From Inia geoffrensis (lineage: Eukaryota > Chordata > Mammalia > Artiodactyla > Iniidae), in NCBI GenBank assembly GCA_036417435.1, contig CM070901.1, forward strand, positions 8,468,001-8,532,000: a stretch of DNA of 64,000 nt, read 5' to 3'. The notes beneath the pieces were generated by a model, which had not been told where the DNA came from, searched no databases, and saw only the letters and a program-made list of their open reading frames with translations. Below are positions 12,268-23,829 of the stretch, in pieces (the first letter of the stretch is position 1; the number at the start of each line of letters is the position of its first letter). The translations under genes and the position numbers were made by a program.

Positions 12268-12866
12268 CAGTGGGTTGTGTAGACTTCCTGGTGGAGGGGA
12301 CTAGTGCCTGTGTTCTGGTGGATGAGGCTGGATCTTGTCTTTCTGGTGGGCAGAACCACGTCCAGTGGTGTGTTTCGGGGTGTCTGTGAACTTAGCATGA
12401 TTTTAGGCAGCCTCTCTGCTAATGGGTGAGGTTGTGTTCCTGTCTTGCTAGTTGTTTGGCATGCGGTGTCCAGCACTGGAGCTTGCTGGTCACCGAGTGG
12501 AGCTGGGTCTTCGCACTGAGACAGAGAGCTCTGGGAGAGCTCTTGCCGATTGATATTACGTGGGGCTAGGAGGGCTCTGGCGGTCCAATGTCCTGAACTT
12601 GGTTCTCCCACCTCAGAGGCTCAGGCCTGACACCCAGCTGGAGCACCAACACCCTGTCAGCCACCTGGCCAGGTACATGGGGAGTTTCTTGCCTTTGGTA
12701 AGTCTGAGGTCTTCTGCCAGCGTTCAGTATGTGTTCTGTAGGAGTTGTTCCACATGTAGATGTATTTTTCATGTATTTGTGGGGAGGAAGGTGATCTCCA
12801 CATCTTACTCCTCTGCCATCTTGCAGGTCTCCCTTCACCTGATTTTTAAATTTCTTCCTCACTCTT

Positions 12867-13995
12867 TTTTTTTTAAATGTTTATTGGAAAACAGTTGCTG
12901 TACAATGTTGTTAGTTTCTACTGTACAGCAAAGTGAATCAGTTTTACATATACGTACATCCCCTCTTTTTTAGATTTCCATCCCGTTTAGGTCACCACAG
13001 AGCACTGAGTAGAGCTCCCTGTGCTATCCAGCAGGTTCTCAGTTATCTATTTTATACACAGTAGTGTATGTACGCAAAACCCAATCTCTCAATTCATCCC
13101 ACCATCCTTCCCCCCTTGGTATCCATAAGTTTGTTCTCTATATCTGTGTCTCTATTTCTCCTTTGCGAATAAGTTCATCTGTACCACTTTTCTAGATTCC
13201 ACATATAAGCCATATTATATATTTGTTTTTCTCTTTCTGACTTACTTCACTCTGTGTGACAGTCTCTAGGTCTATCCATGTCTCTGCAAATGGCACTATT
13301 TCATTCCTTTTTAAGTAATATTTTGTTGCATATATGTACCACATTCTTTATCCATTCCTCTTTTGATGGACATTTAGGTTGCCTCCATGTCCTGGCTATT
13401 GCAAAGAGTGCTGCAATGAACACTGGGGTGCATGAATCATCCTTTTGAATTATGTTTTTTTCTGGGTATATGCCCAGGAGTGGAACTGCCAGGTCATATG
13501 GTAGTTCTACTTTTATTTTCTTGAGGAACCTCCATACTGTTCTCATAGTGGCTGTACTAATTTACATTCCCACCAACAGTACATAAGGGTTCCCTTTTCT
13601 CCACACCCTCTCCAGCATTTATTGTTTGTAGACTTTTTGATGATGGCCATTCTGGCCAGTGTGAGGTGATACCTCATTGTAGTTTTGATTTGCATTTCTC
13701 TATTAATTAGTGATGTTGAGCATCTTTTTATGTCTTTGTTGGCCATCTGTGTGTCTTCTTTGGAGAAATGTCTAGTTAGGTCTTCCTCCCATTTTTTCAT
13801 TGGGTTGTTTGGTTTTTGATTTTGAGCTGCATGAGCTGTTTATTTTGGAAATTAATCCCTTGTCAGCTGCTTTGTTTGCGAATATTTTCTCCTATTCTGA
13901 GGGTTGCGTTTGGTTTTGTTTATGGTTTCCTTTGCTGTGCAAAAGCTTTTCAGTTTAATTAGGTCCCATTTGTTTTTGTTTTATTTTCATTTCTT
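12867..13995 (-). mobile_element. 5'-truncated LINE-1, same orientation
   Basis: A T run at 12866-12874 marks the A-tail. It is followed, on the minus strand, by L1 3' UTR and the last part of ORF2. Homology to the neighbouring full-length L1 fades near 13995 ('aggtcccatttg'), so only about 1.1 kb of 3' end was inserted. Its 3' UTR differs clearly from that of the 7052-12835 copy, so it belongs to a different L1 subfamily and is not a tandem duplicate. No clear target-site duplication was found. Confidence 0.9.
13301..13800 (-). pseudogene. L1 ORF2 C-terminal piece, frameshifted
   Basis: The frame at 13800-13543 carries '[16 protein letters not shown]', '[14 protein letters not shown]' and the Cys-rich segment '[13 protein letters not shown]'. 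It then shifts frame at about 13545 and continues at 13546-13301 with 'LGIYPEKNIIQKD' and 'CPSKEEWIKNVVHI'. These are hallmarks of the ORF2p C-terminal domain. The frameshift and early stop make it non-functional. Confidence 0.85.
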
Positions 13996-14109
13996 TTTCT
14001 TCTAGACAAGTTTCATGCCTAATTCCCCAGGTCCAAATCCTTTCCTCGACCTTGAACTCACTTGAAGTGACTCTTTCCTCTCTCTTCAGGTTCTTTTCTC
14101 ATACTCATT

Positions 14110-14640
14110 CCCATTTTTTATTACAAAAGTAGTAACCATTTTTTACTGCAATATTACAATATAAAAACTAAAAGAAAATATCAGATTGCTACACAGTTAT
14201 AAGCAGTGTTATTACGTAAAGGTATTCGCAAATACATAAGGAAGCATATTTAATAAAAATTCATCATGTACTATGTTTCATTGACCAATGTTTATGACAA
14301 ATGACTTTCCATGGCAATAAAAGTAAATCTCATCATTAAAATGATTGTATTTTACTTGATTGAATGGAGTATTTAACCAAATCTCTGGTATTGGTTATTT
14401 GTTAGGTATCTAATTTTCCTATCATAAACAATGCAGCAGTAATGACTTTTGCCTGCATCTTTGTACACTTGTGTGATGATAACCTTAGAGTATGTCCAAG
14501 AAGGATCCTAGGATACATTTTGAAAGAATAACATGTGTGGGTGGACTATTTGCCTTGCTATCAACGTCTATTCAACTGTCTGTAATAGTTTAGTCACCCA
14601 CTGTTTTAATGGAATTACTCTCTCAAAATGAATTATGGCA
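14110..14640 (-). repeat. Ancient L1 (L1M-type) 3' relic
   Basis: The text around 14360-14515 ('atttaaccaaatc...cataaacaatgcagcag...gcatctttgtacacttgtgtgat...tccaagaaggatcctaggata') matches the 3' end of old mammalian L1s read in reverse. It is far more diverged than the two L1s to its left. Boundaries are approximate. Confidence 0.5.
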
Positions 14641-15539
14641 TTTTAATTACCAAATACAAGTTTCATCCTAGTTTTAATCATTCTTAATGTCTACACACGA
14701 GTTGATAATGGTCATTCCTTCCTTCTTAATACCCTCTCCTCCTCTAATAATTTCAACAGTGTTACTATCTCAATTTTACCTCTATCGTCCTTTCCCTTTT
14801 CTGCCCTTGTCTTCTTCCTTCTTCCACATAAATTTAGGCCCCTATTTCTCTCCTCAGGTTTCATTTTCTCACTTTTTCCTTCCTAAACTGATAGTCTTGC
14901 CCACTGTGTTACAGCTCTATTTTTCCCAAATCTTTATCTTCAGCCAAGTTTCACCAAGAATGACCTGCTTCCTCCTAGACAGATTTACCCTCACATCCCA
15001 TTAACAACAAATCTAACAGGGTGTAAGTGAGTTTAAACCGGTTAACTTGCTCATCTTTCTGGACTCCCTAGTGCTGTTGATGTCTCTGTCAACTTCACAA
15101 ATTTCCCACCCCCCTGCCAAAAAAATGATCACCAAGCATTACTGCTTTTGCCTGAGTATATTTTCCCCAATGTGCTGCTAGACAAAATGATGCTATCTAC
15201 CTTCTGTGCTTCTTTTCATGCATCCTTATGGGTGGGAGGAATATCAAAGACCCTGTTTTTCTCATCAGTCAACTTGCAACTCCAGCTCACTTAGGACGCA
15301 CAGAATTCAGTTGATGATAAGCTTGTTCTTCTGAGTCCTTCCTCTCTGTACTCGCCCTCCTCAATTTTCTCCGGACTTGTGAGAGAGCACAGCTGAAGCC
15401 CACTAAGAGGATTATGGAAAAATCTGAGATCCTCTGAATTCTCAGCTCCCAGATCAGGAACAGGAGAGTGTAAAGAGGGCTACATGAATCCCGGGGGAGG
15501 AAATTTTGTTCTGGTTCATGTTCATTTTTATTTTGATTT
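14641..15539. other. Unique DNA, nothing recognised
   Basis: A pyrimidine-rich tract (about 14690-15000, on the plus strand) holds a 105-codon open frame rich in Ser, Pro and Leu without a recognisable domain. Pyrimidine-rich DNA readily gives such frames. It may be a very old L2-type relic, but I cannot show this. Confidence 0.35.
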
Positions 15540-16090
15540 GTGTCTTTCTGCCGAAGTCAAAAAAAGAAGAGAGGCTCCTCTGAGGAAAGAACAGCATCAG
15601 TGGCATTGATCCTGATGACAGCACTGGCCACAGCCCTCGTGCAGGCAGCTGGCAGGGTGGCGGGGAAGGTGCCAGCACTGGAAGACGCTGCCGCGGCAGC
15701 CCTGGTGGAAGAGGCGGCGCTGGCACAGGTGGCATCGTGCTGGCAAAGCAGCAGCATGAAATGTGCAGGAGGCTATGAAGACATGGGCAATGGCCTTGGC
15801 AAAGGCAGAGTTGGTGATGGGGAGAGTAGTACGATGGAATTGTGTGCAATAACAAAGCCCGTATTAGAACACGTCATCCCCCCAAACCCAGGATTACAGA
15901 TTCTTCCATGCAGCAAATCACCCGCCCTCGGGTGTCCCTTACACACCGGCGGCACACCTTCCTAGCCCAAAATGCACACAGGAACGGCAAGCAACATGCC
16001 CAAAGCCATGCTGAGAGTCAAGACCATCAGAACTGGCACAGGGTTTCCAGGGCACATAGTGAAGTTTCTTCAAAAGTAGGAGTTAATTAA
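15540..16090. other. G+C-rich, CpG-containing island, unrecognised
   Basis: A compositionally distinct block with open frames on both strands: 141 codons plus (15540-15965), 133 codons minus (15855-15454), 66 codons minus (15757-15557) and 82 codons plus (15842-16090). The plus frame has an Ala-rich stretch ('LEDAAAAALVEEAALAQ'), and one minus frame is Cys- and Pro-rich. No known domain, poly(A) signal or splice pattern could be assigned. It may be a decayed processed pseudogene, a terminal exon of a non-coding RNA or an unknown repeat. Confidence 0.3.
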
Positions 16091-18466
16091 GACGTTGAGA
16101 TGCAAAGCAGCGTTTCTCCTGAGATCAATAAGGCACACGCCCCTTACAATGCCGACACTGGGTTTTACTGTTCGAATCTCTGGTAAAGCAGGGTTGAGAT
16201 GGGCCAATACACCCCACCCCTCCCACTCAACTGACCGCAGGCAAGAAGATTCCACAGGCGCCAATATTCTGAAAATAGCTTATTCTTTACAAATCCTTTA
16301 ATAAATATTCAGGAGTTCATTGACAATCCCCCCCCCCAGATGTGAAGCTAATTAGCTGCTGGTACCTAAGCTTAACATTTAGCTTTCTAGTACCGAAAAG
16401 GATTCTTTGAAAGGTGTTTGTTTTGAATGTAAAAGATAAACTGGAAAGAAGTATGGATTAAGACCTCAAAATTGTCCTCTCCAAGTGTTCCCTTTTATCA
16501 AAAGACAAAGGAGATAAATAGGAAAATCAGACTATTTGGGGGAGTGGAAGACGGAGTTCCTTGAAAAATCAAGTATTTCTCGCTACTTTTGCTTTTTTTT
16601 GAAGCTGTCAGCATTTTAAGCTGCTAATTTTCCCCCCAAAGGTTTGAAATAAGCTCCTCAAAAACCTAGGAGCCCAAAAACTTTAATACCTTAAAGATTA
16701 CTTTTCTAAAAGAAGGATTTCATCCCACTCACTCAGCTTTGTTACCCTATCACGTATTATTTCAACACAAAATTCGGTCTCTTTGGGCATTCAACTATGG
16801 TTGCAGATTTGCACTGCTGTTTGCACTTAATCCCCAAAATAAACTCCTCAGGAAACTGCTGTAGACCAAGGTTGTTCTGCAGGGGAAAAAGCCATCCACA
16901 TAGGTTACAATGTGTTTCATTACCATCCTACAGTTAAAATAACAGATGATTTTGTTCATCAACTGCCACTGTGGCCTCTTCCACTTTTGTTAGGCAACAT
17001 CAACCGGGACCAAGAGAAGACAGACTTTCCCTTCATGTACGTGTGCTTTCGTTTTATTTCAGGATGAAATCTGGAAAATAACCGGTTTGTTTTTATATTA
17101 GTCTTTCTCACTTGAGAAGAGTTCTTATTAAAGACCCTGAACTGAACTCCATTCAGATTAAGAATCCTCTGAAAAATTCAAGCTATACAGTTTGCATTTA
17201 AGGAACCTGAGACACCAGTACTTCTCCTACAGCCTTGAACCCCATCAGAAGTTATACGTCTTACCAAAACCCACCCAGGGCTTTGTCTTTATACTGAGCC
17301 TCTATACTAAGGAGACCCATTGGTTGCCACTCATGACTCTACACGCACCCTGATATACAATGTGTGTCTTTTACAGGAACTTCAGTGATCAACTCTAATC
17401 ACTGCCACTAGATAAAAGTTTTAAGGTCAGAAACAAAACATCAGAATTGTTTGGTCTATAGAAAATAACCAGTTACATGATTTTTTCCCCATTACCAATC
17501 ACTTACTGTCATACAGCGATAGCTTCAGAAAGCTCATGAGTCTCCTTAAAAATTAACAGAAATTTACGCACACACCCCAAACACTCCTATGTCTCTGGAA
17601 CTCAACGTCCAAGTGCGTATCATTTTATCTCAAGGGAGTGATGCGTTGATGGGGGCAGTTCTCCCACTGAATGCTCAGCTGCAGAATGGCCCTGGAAGCC
17701 TACAAATCTTCTGTCAGCAACCAGAAACTTTTCATATCAGTGAAGCTTTTCTACAAGTCAGTGAAAATAAGTTTAAGAACTTTACGCTTGCCAAGTATTT
17801 TATCCTTTCTGTTTTCTTTCCTTAGATAATTGAGAACCGTGTTTCCTACCAGCAAATTTATGTACTACAGTAAAATGTAAAAGAAAGCTGAGTATGCTTC
17901 CCTCTACCATGAAGTCCGTTCTCCATGATTCTTCTGCTTAATTTATAAGAGTGTTGGGTCCTGTGTGATTTACTGAAACATAGAGTTATCAAAATAAATT
18001 TGAGAAGTTTTACAGTGCACTTGGTAGGAGGTAAAGATTTTTATTCTCCTACCTCAAACTGGCATTGAGAAGTAAGGATGCACAATTTGTTGGATGATTT
18101 ACATTCTTACTAGTTTTTAGTATTCCTTTAATAACATGCTGCAGCTGTGCCTGTCCTCTTAAACACAACCCTGTCTTCCTAGATGCTGTAGGGGGTGTCA
18201 TACCTGCTCAACCTGGGAAGACACAGTACCTCTAGGAGGAGAAGATATTATATATATATATACAGCGGAAGAAAAGGAAGAGACTCTACAATGGATGTGA
18301 GACTGATGACAACCTCAGGGAAACATGGTTTTTATTATGATCATAATTCATATATTTTTTTTTTAATTTACTCTTTTCTCCCTGTTTGGCCTCATTCCAT
18401 TGAAACCCTGTATTGTCACAGACTCCAAATCACACATCTTTAGACTTGAATGTTGGTACAATTATT
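16091..18466. other. Mostly unique DNA, nothing recognised
   Basis: AT-rich sequence with a C run near 16328-16337 and a short TA microsatellite near 18248-18261. No transposon family is obvious. Open frames are under 85 codons and featureless. Confidence 0.45.
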
Positions 18467-18492
18467 AAAAAAAAAAAAAAAAAAAAAAAAAA
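18467..18492 (+). repeat. 26-base poly(A) run
   Basis: An uninterrupted run of 26 A. Such a run usually marks the tail of a retroposed sequence, but the 50-100 bases before it ('ttagacttgaatgttggtac') do not match a family I know. Confidence 0.8.
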
Positions 18493-18799
18493 GATGAATG
18501 CTAACACAAAATTACGTTTTTTAACCAACTTACATCCAAATGGTTGTTTACTTCTTCGAATTGGCCATCTGGGGAAGATGCTCGGTTTATTTTAACAATG
18601 CAGGCAGTATTCAAAATTCTTTAAAATCGTCCTTTGGCACTGCATTCAAAGTATACAACATATTCTATTTAATGTCTTCCTTGGTGGGAGCAAATTTTCA
18701 TCTTTTGAAGTTGTTCTGTGAATAAATTTGGAGATCCTGTTGGATAATAGTATTTGGAGTCTTTTATAAGATCCAATTTAGACCTATGTAAGAAATTAC

Positions 18800-19320
18800 A
18801 TATTTAGCTACTTGGGGGCAAATACTATGTGAAAGGCTGGATACACAAAAATGAGTAATAGAGAGTCCTTGTGCCAGAACAGACATCATCTCAACATTAT
18901 GCATACAGTGCTGAGCACTCCGGGAACACTGGAGGCCACTTAGCTCGATGTGAAGTCTGGAGCCTCCAGGTAAAGTTTTCCTGGGGATAAAGATACTTAA
19001 ACTGAGACTTAAGGGATGAATAGGAATTAGATGAAAAAGGACAGAAAGCACTTTCCAAGCAGAAAAAAAATTGTGTGATTAAAGGAAGCTTGTAGGTGGT
19101 GAAAACCATTTTAGAAGCATGACAGCATGAAATGCAAACGTTGGTGAGAATGGGAAGAGAAGAAAAAAGATGAGAGAAATAAACAGAGGTCGAGTCAGGG
19201 TGGGTTTATGTTTGTTATGTATCTCTTTCTAAGGAGGTGGCTCTAAGGGCAATCCTGGGAATGATAAGGTCAGAACTGCATTTTGAATAGCTCACCCTGA
19301 AATGATCATTCCCTTTTATC
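18800..19320 (-). repeat. Ancient LINE L2 fragment
   Basis: In reverse orientation it follows the L2 order: 'aaactgagacttaagggatgaataggaattag', then 'cactttccaagcagaaa', 'gggcaatcctggga', and 'ataaggtcagaactgcattttgaatagctcaccctg', which parallels the L2 block before 'aggatcactctggct'. It is highly diverged and non-coding. Confidence 0.6.
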
Positions 19321-19404
19321 TGGGTTCTGGGAAGAATAGCACTGACAAATAATGAGAACAACGACAGTGAAACCAAACCAGAGTGGATAAATTAAAAAGC
19401 ATTT

Positions 19405-19447
19405 AGATACTGTAAATCAACTGTACCTGAATAAAGATAAAAATAAC
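19405..19447 (+). mobile_element. Ultra-short L1 3'-tail insertion with target-site duplication
   Basis: Only 43 bases: 'gatactgtaaatcaactgt' followed by 'acctgaataaagataaaaat'. This is the final piece of an L1 3' UTR plus A-rich tail; the longer copies end in similar text. Direct repeats flank it: 'taaaaagcattt' at 19393-19404 and 'taaagagcattt' at 19448-19459 (one mismatch). It is an extreme 5' truncation. Confidence 0.65.
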
Positions 19448-19459
19448 TAAAGAGCATTT

Positions 19460-21680
19460 CGCATATAAAATTAGCAGGTTATCACCACTGATTTGGTGGG
19501 GAGAAGGAAAAAGAACTTCCAGATTCATGTCATGGGGACTCACTGGGCACCACACACACTTGGTGGGGCAGAGAAGAGAGTTCTAGAGGCAGATCTGAGC
19601 ACTCAGTGCAAAGAGAAACCACCACCACCCAGAGAGAGGAAAGCCACCCAGGGAAAACACAGAGCCTTCGTTCTGCATAGCTCTACTTAAAGGCCACACC
19701 AGTCTTAGAATTTGGTTTCAGCAAACGTAGTGGAGAACTCGGAACTGTCTGCTAATATTCAACAGCCACACTCAGAACTGGAGCAGAAGCAGATATAAAA
19801 TGAGGTTGAAACAGAATACGAACTGGACCATCATAAGAACATCTCCCTGAGACCTATCTGCCACAAGCGCCACCAGTTCCCTGATGAAGAAATACTGGAT
19901 AGTAATACCAGAAACACCTTGTCGCACGTCATTTCAAGTTTGCTTATTTCACGTGTGTGTGTATGTCCATGCTTTAATTAAGTATAAAGTAAATGATGTC
20001 ATAATCTTAAGTCATATTTTGTCACCTCTGTTGTCTTTGCACAGATAGAAAATAACTTATTTTCACATTGGTATGTCTAGATACAGGAATACAATGAACT
20101 CCAAAACAAAACTGCAAGATTTCTGAAAACCAAAGAGGCAAACCCAGGTGAGTATTCTCACTGTCACCCTACCTGCCTCGGTTACATCACACTGCAGAAC
20201 CCTGGCTGAACAAGCATCATACCTGCCCAAGTGTTCCTAGAGATCGCAACGGTCCGCTGACAAGAGTCGGAAGAATAAGGAACAGTACAAAAGTGGAGTA
20301 CAAGAACAGTACAAAAACATCTCAATTACAAGCACCTATTCTTGTTCATTACCGGTCATTGTTAGCTTTTAGTTAATGACTTGGGTTTAAGCGTTAATCA
20401 TTTTTAACAGTGCACAAAAGCACATTCAGAGCACTTTATTTTGAAAGTTTCTCTCTCAAAGGTATCAAGAAGCCAAAATAACTTCTATCTAAATTCTTTT
20501 AATCTACATACTTTGAAGTTACTTAATATTTTCATACATGCTATGACAGGTTATCAGACCACTTCAGATATTACCTAGGCACAGACTTTATATCATAAGG
20601 AAAAACGCGTTCAGGAAATTAAGAGAAGAGTGCAGTGGCGATAAACTTTAGACTGAGAAATATTTAATGTAAAGGAATTTTTTTTTTTAAGTCAATGTCA
20701 GCTCATCTCTACTGTTCATTGAGGGAAACTGCATTATAAACAATTTGAGAAGTTGTTTGGCAAAAAGCAAATACCCACACAAGTGAGCACACACACTAAA
20801 AATTGAGAACCAAAGTTTCAGTTTAATTACCCAAGAAAACACAAAATCCTATCAGAAAGGAGGAGGCCACCAAGGATCTAAGGAGAAGGAGCAGACTTCA
20901 GCACACTGCCCTGAAAGGTTCATTACCAGTAGACGGTCCCTATAAGACATCTCACAGGCGGAAGGAAGACATGGAAAATAAACCTCGTAAATGGGATCTG
21001 AGATGTATTACGAGAGAAGAGAAAAGGAAGTGGTCAATGTATGCATAAAGCTACACAACGAAATTGTCTGGATAATACAACAGCAACAATCCCTGATGAG
21101 TAGGGTTAAAAGAAAAACAAAATAGAAGTTTAAAAGAGGCCAAAACAGAATATACATCAGGAGCAGAGAGATCTGACTTAAAGTGCTACACAGGCCTTTT
21201 ACTGGGGGCGGCGGGAGCGGGGGACAGGGTGTCTGTGTAAAGTTAAACATATCATTTCAAGGCTGACTTTAATAAACGGTGTGATTTCTAAAGTAAATAA
21301 GAATAGGAAAAGAGTAGATAAATTAATGCTTCTAACTGGGGAGAAATAGAATGAGCAAAAAATAGTCTATCTTAACATGGTTAAAAAAAAAAAAAAAAGG
21401 AAAGAAAAAAATTGGTAAATGAAGGAAAAATAAAGTATTCTATTTTGGAATGTAAAAAGACTTGAAATATTAACCAATAAAGCTAACTTATATACAGACG
21501 AATATACTTAAAATAAATAATCATTACTAGATGTAAAAGATACATGTATGGTGATAACTGTTCAAATAATCAGGAAAATACAATTTGACATATATGTAAA
21601 CCTAATAACACATTATGAAGTATAGAAAGCAAAAGTTGACAGAACCACAACAAAAAATACACATTATCCTTTATAATGTG
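19460..21680. other. Unique AT-rich DNA, nothing recognised
   Basis: No coding sequence or clear transposon. There is a T run near 20680-20689 and an A run near 21381-21397. The A-rich strand bias from about 21260 onward may be a very old L1 relic, but no phrase is clear enough to call. Confidence 0.4.
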
Positions 21681-21719
21681 AGGATATATATATATATATA
21701 TATATAATATATATATCCT
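21681..21719. repeat. AT microsatellite forming a near-perfect hairpin
   Basis: An (AT)n tract bounded by 'aggatatata' on the left and 'atatatcct' on the right. These bounds are reverse complements, so the whole 39 bases can fold into one hairpin or cruciform. Confidence 0.8.
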
Positions 21720-21797
21720 ATATATTTTTGTATCAATGCAATACAAAATGAGACTATTTTTCAAGAAAATAGATTGTAAGCACATATACATAAAATA

Positions 21798-21839
21798 TTG
21801 CCAAAAATAGTTGAAATGTTGCCAAAAATAGTTGAAATA
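21798..21839. repeat. Two-copy 21-bp tandem repeat
   Basis: The text 'ttgccaaaaatagttgaaat' occurs at 21798 and again at 21819, a direct tandem repeat of period 21 with at most one difference. Confidence 0.85.
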
Positions 21840-21945
21840 TTCAATAAGAGAGTCAACAATTTTTAAAGTAATATCAAGCAGATCACATTCTCTGACATCA
21901 AGGCAATTTTGTGATAAGTCAATAACAAAAAACTAATAAAATATA

Positions 21946-22466
21946 GATGTCCAGCGACAGATGAGTGTATAAAGAAGATGTGGTACACATATATAGTGGA
22001 ATATTACTCAGCCATAAGAAGAAATGAAATTGGGTCATTTGTAGAGATGTGGATGGACCTAGAGTCTGTCATACAGAGTGAAGTAAGTCAGAAAGAGAAA
22101 AACAAATCTATATTAAGGCATATATGTGGAATCTAGAAAAATGGTACAGATGATCCTAGTTGCAGGACAGGAATAGAAACACAGGTGTACAGAACGGACG
22201 TGTGGACTGCGGGTATGGGAAGGGGAGGGTGGGATGAACTGGGAGATTAGGTTTGACATAAACACACTACCATGTGTAAAATAGACAGCTAGTGGGAACC
22301 TGCTGTATAGCACAGGGAGCTCAGCTCGGTGCTCTGTGGTGACCTGAGTTGGGGGGGATGGGGTGGGAGGGAAGTCCAAGAGGGAGGGGATGTATGTATA
22401 CATATAGCTGATTCACTTCCTTGTACGGCAGAAACTAACAACATTGTAAAGCAATTCTACTCCAAT

Positions 22467-22479
<13 letters not shown>
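21946..22479 (+). mobile_element. 5'-truncated LINE-1 3' end
   Basis: It starts inside the last codons of ORF2 ('gatgtccagcgacagatgag', 'tactcagccataagaagaaatgaa') and continues through the 3' UTR ('gacagctagtgggaacctgctgtatagcacaggg') to an A tail at 22469-22479. An (AT)n microsatellite (22480-22504) has grown out of the tail. The 3' UTR resembles that of the 12867-13995 L1 on the opposite strand. Confidence 0.9.
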
Positions 22480-22501
<22 letters not shown>

Positions 22502-22504
22502 TAT
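22480..22504. repeat. (TA)n microsatellite at an L1 tail
   Basis: About twelve TA units directly after the A-tail of the L1. Such repeats commonly arise from retroposon tails. Confidence 0.9.
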
Positions 22505-22564
22505 GTTTACAAACTGAGACATTCACTTCTAACTCATGGTTCAAAGGAAACTTTATAAGGATAG

Positions 22565-22933
22565 TGCTATGGACTGAAATGTATGCCCCCAGAATTTGTA
22601 TGTTGAAGCCCTAACCCCCAGGGTGGTGCTATTTGGAGACAGGGGCCTCTGGAAGGGAACTAAGTTTAGATGAGGTCAAAGGTGTGGCCCTCATGATGGA
22701 ATTAGTGCCCTCGTAAGAGAAGAGCTTGCTCGTTCTCTCTCTGCCAGGTGAGAATACACCTCTTAGGTGGCAGGTAGAAAGAGTGTCCTCATCAGAAACT
22801 GACCATGCTGACACCCCTATCTCAGACTTCTAGCCTCCAGAACTATGGCAAAATTAATTTCTGTCAAGAAAGTTCTGTTTAACCCACGCAGTCTATGATA
22901 TTCTGTTATAGCAGCCCAAGCAAACTAAGATAT
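22565..22933 (+). mobile_element. MaLR-type solo LTR (MLT1A-like)
   Basis: The element starts 'tgctatggactgaaatgtatg' and proceeds through 'tgttgaagccctaaccccca', 'gatgaggtcaaaggtgtggccctcatgatgga', 'ttctagcctccagaactatggc' and 'cagtctatgatattctgttatagcagccc', ending 'actaagata'. This is the order of MLT1A-class LTRs of the non-autonomous ERVL-MaLR family. No internal retroviral region follows, so it is a solo LTR. It may retain an old polyadenylation or promoter signal, but none is evident. Confidence 0.8.
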
Positions 22934-23829
22934 TTAGAAAACATTTAGAACAGACTGATAAAATTCTACACATTGAAACATTTGGGATGCAGCAGAGGCA
23001 ATGGTCAGGGGAATTAATAATCCTAAATGTTTATATCCTACTTAAAAGGCTGAATTCGTGAACTAAGCATTCATACTGAGAATTGAGAACAAGATCACAG
23101 AAACTTTCAGAAATAAAAAAGAGAAGGTACAAATAATATTAGAAGTAAAAGCAGGACATTAGAAAGATGCTGAAAGGTTAAACAATAAAAATTTACATTA
23201 TAATATAAATGATATTCTGCCAACAAATTTAAATAAATATAGGTAAAATGCACATATTCCTAGAAACAGTAACTCACCATCAGAAGATGAGGAGGGAGGA
23301 GAGAGGTCACCGTGCCTCTTATCTCCACCACCACCACTGTCTTCTTTCCTGCCTGCCAGGCACTGGCTCCTTTGGCCACCCCTCTCTTCTGTGACCACAG
23401 TTGCTATCTATCTGCTCATCACTTCCTGCAGTTAGAGCTATGGTTACAGCTTTCTCCAGAAGGATTCCAGATGCCCTCCAAGCCTGGAGTGGAAAAACCC
23501 TCTGCTCTGCTAGCCCAGACTGCCCTACTGTGACTTTATTTTTCTGTTTCTAACATTTCATTTAGTACTTTCATCAAATTTCCTTTAATTTTTCCACTTA
23601 AGTGAACCATCTGTTTCCTATAATACTGTGAATGACAAAGTGTTCTAACACTAACTTCTCTGTCACATGAGCCTTCCTCTCCCCTAGGACTGTCAGTCTA
23701 CTTGGGACTCAGAATGTCCAGGAAATGTCTTATTCTGACTTAAATTCCATAATTGAAAAAATTAAATCCCAAAGAGTAGAGGTTTTAAGGGAATATTTTA
23801 GCATAGATATTTATGTATGGCATGGAGTT
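22934..23829. other. Unique DNA, possible L1 relic, nothing firm
   Basis: An A-rich segment (about 22970-23240) resembles ancient L1 coding sequence in composition only. The part from 23290 to 23530 is more G+C-rich and unrecognised. Confidence 0.35.

Larger units (their letters stand above)
7052..12835 (-). mobile_element. Near full-length LINE-1 element, inactive
   Basis: Read on the minus strand, this is a whole L1 in order: a 5' UTR beginning near 12835 ('gggagacctgcaagatggcag'), ORF1 (about 12140 to 11264), ORF2 (about 11205 to 7407) and a 3' UTR (7406 to 7052). At about 5.8 kb it is close to the full length of a mammalian L1. Both ORFs are broken by stops and frameshifts, so it cannot move itself. 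I could not resolve target-site duplications: the left flank now holds a CHR SINE and the right flank abuts another L1. The style of the 5' and 3' UTRs matches cetartiodactyl L1s. Confidence 0.93.

Noticed and set aside
12854..12866. Possible target-site duplication of the large L1 ('ttcttcctcac' versus 'ttcttctcac' at 6791-6800)
   Set aside because: The match is short, needs an indel, lies in a T/C-rich context and is not positioned cleanly against either L1 end.
12560..12973. 137-codon plus-strand frame across an L1 junction
   Set aside because: It runs antisense through the 5' UTR of one L1 and into the tail of another; no protein family fits.
7861..13760. Apparent long direct repeat between about 7560-8200 and 13340-13970
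   Set aside because: Both are homologous parts of two independent L1 copies, not a segmental duplication; their 3' UTRs differ.
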